Assembly (NCBI GenBank): GCA_017546885.1
Contig: JAFYRQ010000024.1
Span: 1 to 13,200 of the forward strand
Length of the DNA stretch: 13,200 nucleotides
Direction: 5' to 3'
From: Alphaproteobacteria bacterium
GTDB taxonomy: Bacteria; Pseudomonadota; Alphaproteobacteria; RF32; CAG-239
Below are positions 12,576-13,200 of the stretch, piece after piece; within the stretch, counting starts at the first letter, position 1, and each line of letters opens with the position of its first letter. A program made the translations under genes and the position numbers. The notes beneath the pieces were generated by a model. The model was not told where the DNA came from. It ran no database searches and saw only the letters and a list, made by a program, of their open reading frames with translations.

Positions 12576-13200
12576 ATGAATAATATAAAAACGATAAGTG
12601 CTTTGGGAATAATGAGTTCGACCTCGTATGAGGGAGTAGGGCTCGCGCAAATAGAAACGGACGGTGTTGATATAAAAAGTTTCGGACCGGCCTATATTGT
12701 TCCTTTTGAGGAAAATTTACTCGATTCGATTCGTCAGATAGACGGACACCGTGCTATCGAATCTCCGGATATGGCAAATAAAATTCGTAATACCGAAATT
12801 GCGTTTACCGAGTTTTGTGCCGATTTAATAAAAAGCTTTATTCAAGATAACGGAATAAAAGTTGATATAATCGGTTTTGCCGGACATACAATATGTCACA
12901 ATCCCAAAGAAAATTATACTCATCAAATCGGTGACGGAAAAATGTTATCTGAACTTATGGGAATTTCTGTTGTGAGCAGTTTTCGCAGAGCGGATATTTT
13001 AAACGGAGGGAAAGGAGCTCCTCTTTCTCCCATATATTATGAATCCCTGACTTCAAAATGCTCAAAACCGTTGGCTGTTATAGATATTGGAGGAACAACG
13101 GATATTTCTTGGTTTGGCGAAAACGTCGAAATGACTGCATTTATATCCGGACCGGGAAATGCCGTTATCAATGATTGGGTGATGGAACATGGCGGAATGC
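12576..13200 (+). CDS. anmK: AnmK-family anhydro-N-acetylmuramic acid kinase, divergent (3' end cut by window edge)
   Basis: AnmK cleaves and phosphorylates anhydro-N-acetylmuramic acid in cytosolic peptidoglycan recycling. 208 residues are visible of a family length near 370. Family landmarks are clear: the N-terminal GIMSSTSYEGVG (11-22), GFAGHTICHNP (100-110), QIGDGKML, the catalytic-Asp block FRRADILNGGKGAPLSP (136-152, D140), DIGGTTDISW (170-179) and SGPGNAVINDW. Several usually invariant residues are altered. The family's SGTSxDGxD is SSTSYEGVG, GxHGQT is GFAGHT, and the NxGGxAN phosphate motif is DIGGTTD. D140 is kept. The divergent tyrS neighbour supports orthology. It may be a fast-evolving kinase or one with changed substrate or activity. 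The start ATG follows a GAGGG ribosome site. Confidence 0.85.
   Translation, partial: MNNIKTISALGIMSSTSYEGVGLAQIETDGVDIKSFGPAYIVPFEENLLDSIRQIDGHRAIESPDMANKIRNTEIAFTEFCADLIKSFIQDNGIKVDIIGFAGHTICHNPKENYTHQIGDGKMLSELMGISVVSSFRRADILNGGKGAPLSPIYYESLTSKCSKPLAVIDIGGTTDISWFGENVEMTAFISGPGNAVINDWVMEHGGM

Overview
The window looks like the chromosome of a low-GC alphaproteobacterium, possibly one of the poorly characterised host-associated (gut) lineages. This is inference. It rests on AT-rich codon use, a cysteine-free 55-residue L33, a class II aldolase of the IIB (Calvin-type) subfamily, a PhoB-type regulator, and the divergent tyrS/anmK pair that is common in Alphaproteobacteria. Sigma-70-like promoters (TTGACA/TTGACT, 16-17 bp spacer, TATAAT-like) are easy to see, as are clean Rho-independent hairpins. 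No rRNA, tRNA, CRISPR array, insertion sequence or prophage is visible, and no gene-free gap exceeds 300 bases.

Left part (1-4113), central carbon metabolism. A transketolase cut by the left edge and a class II fructose-bisphosphate aldolase are separated by a gene on the opposite strand. That gene encodes a membrane-anchored unknown protein with an HExxH zinc-peptidase-like motif. A strong hairpin closes the aldolase gene.

Middle (4119-9045). An unrecognised helical 428-residue protein comes first. A ferritin-like protein follows, with a possible small RNA just beyond its stop codon. Next is an rpe-phoB-type operon in which the rpe stop codon directly abuts the regulator's ATG. Last is a two-subunit acetoacetate/butyrate-type CoA-transferase operon on the minus strand with its own strong promoter. 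Together with tkt and fba, rpe serves the pentose phosphate/glycolysis interface, and the CoA transferase suggests short-chain acyl-CoA or fermentative metabolism.

Right part (9097-13200). A secreted EF-hand/coiled-coil protein is followed on the minus strand by tyrS, a small 88-residue orphan, rpmG and a 154-residue orphan membrane protein. The two orphans flank rpmG. They share a promoter and transcript-start block (TTGACTTTTT, then AGTTAACA at about +1), lack a Shine-Dalgarno sequence, and use AAG/GAG/AAC codons more than their neighbours. They are the best candidates here for a small undescribed or acquired gene family. The window ends inside an AnmK-family gene whose usually conserved nucleotide- and sugar-binding motifs are altered.
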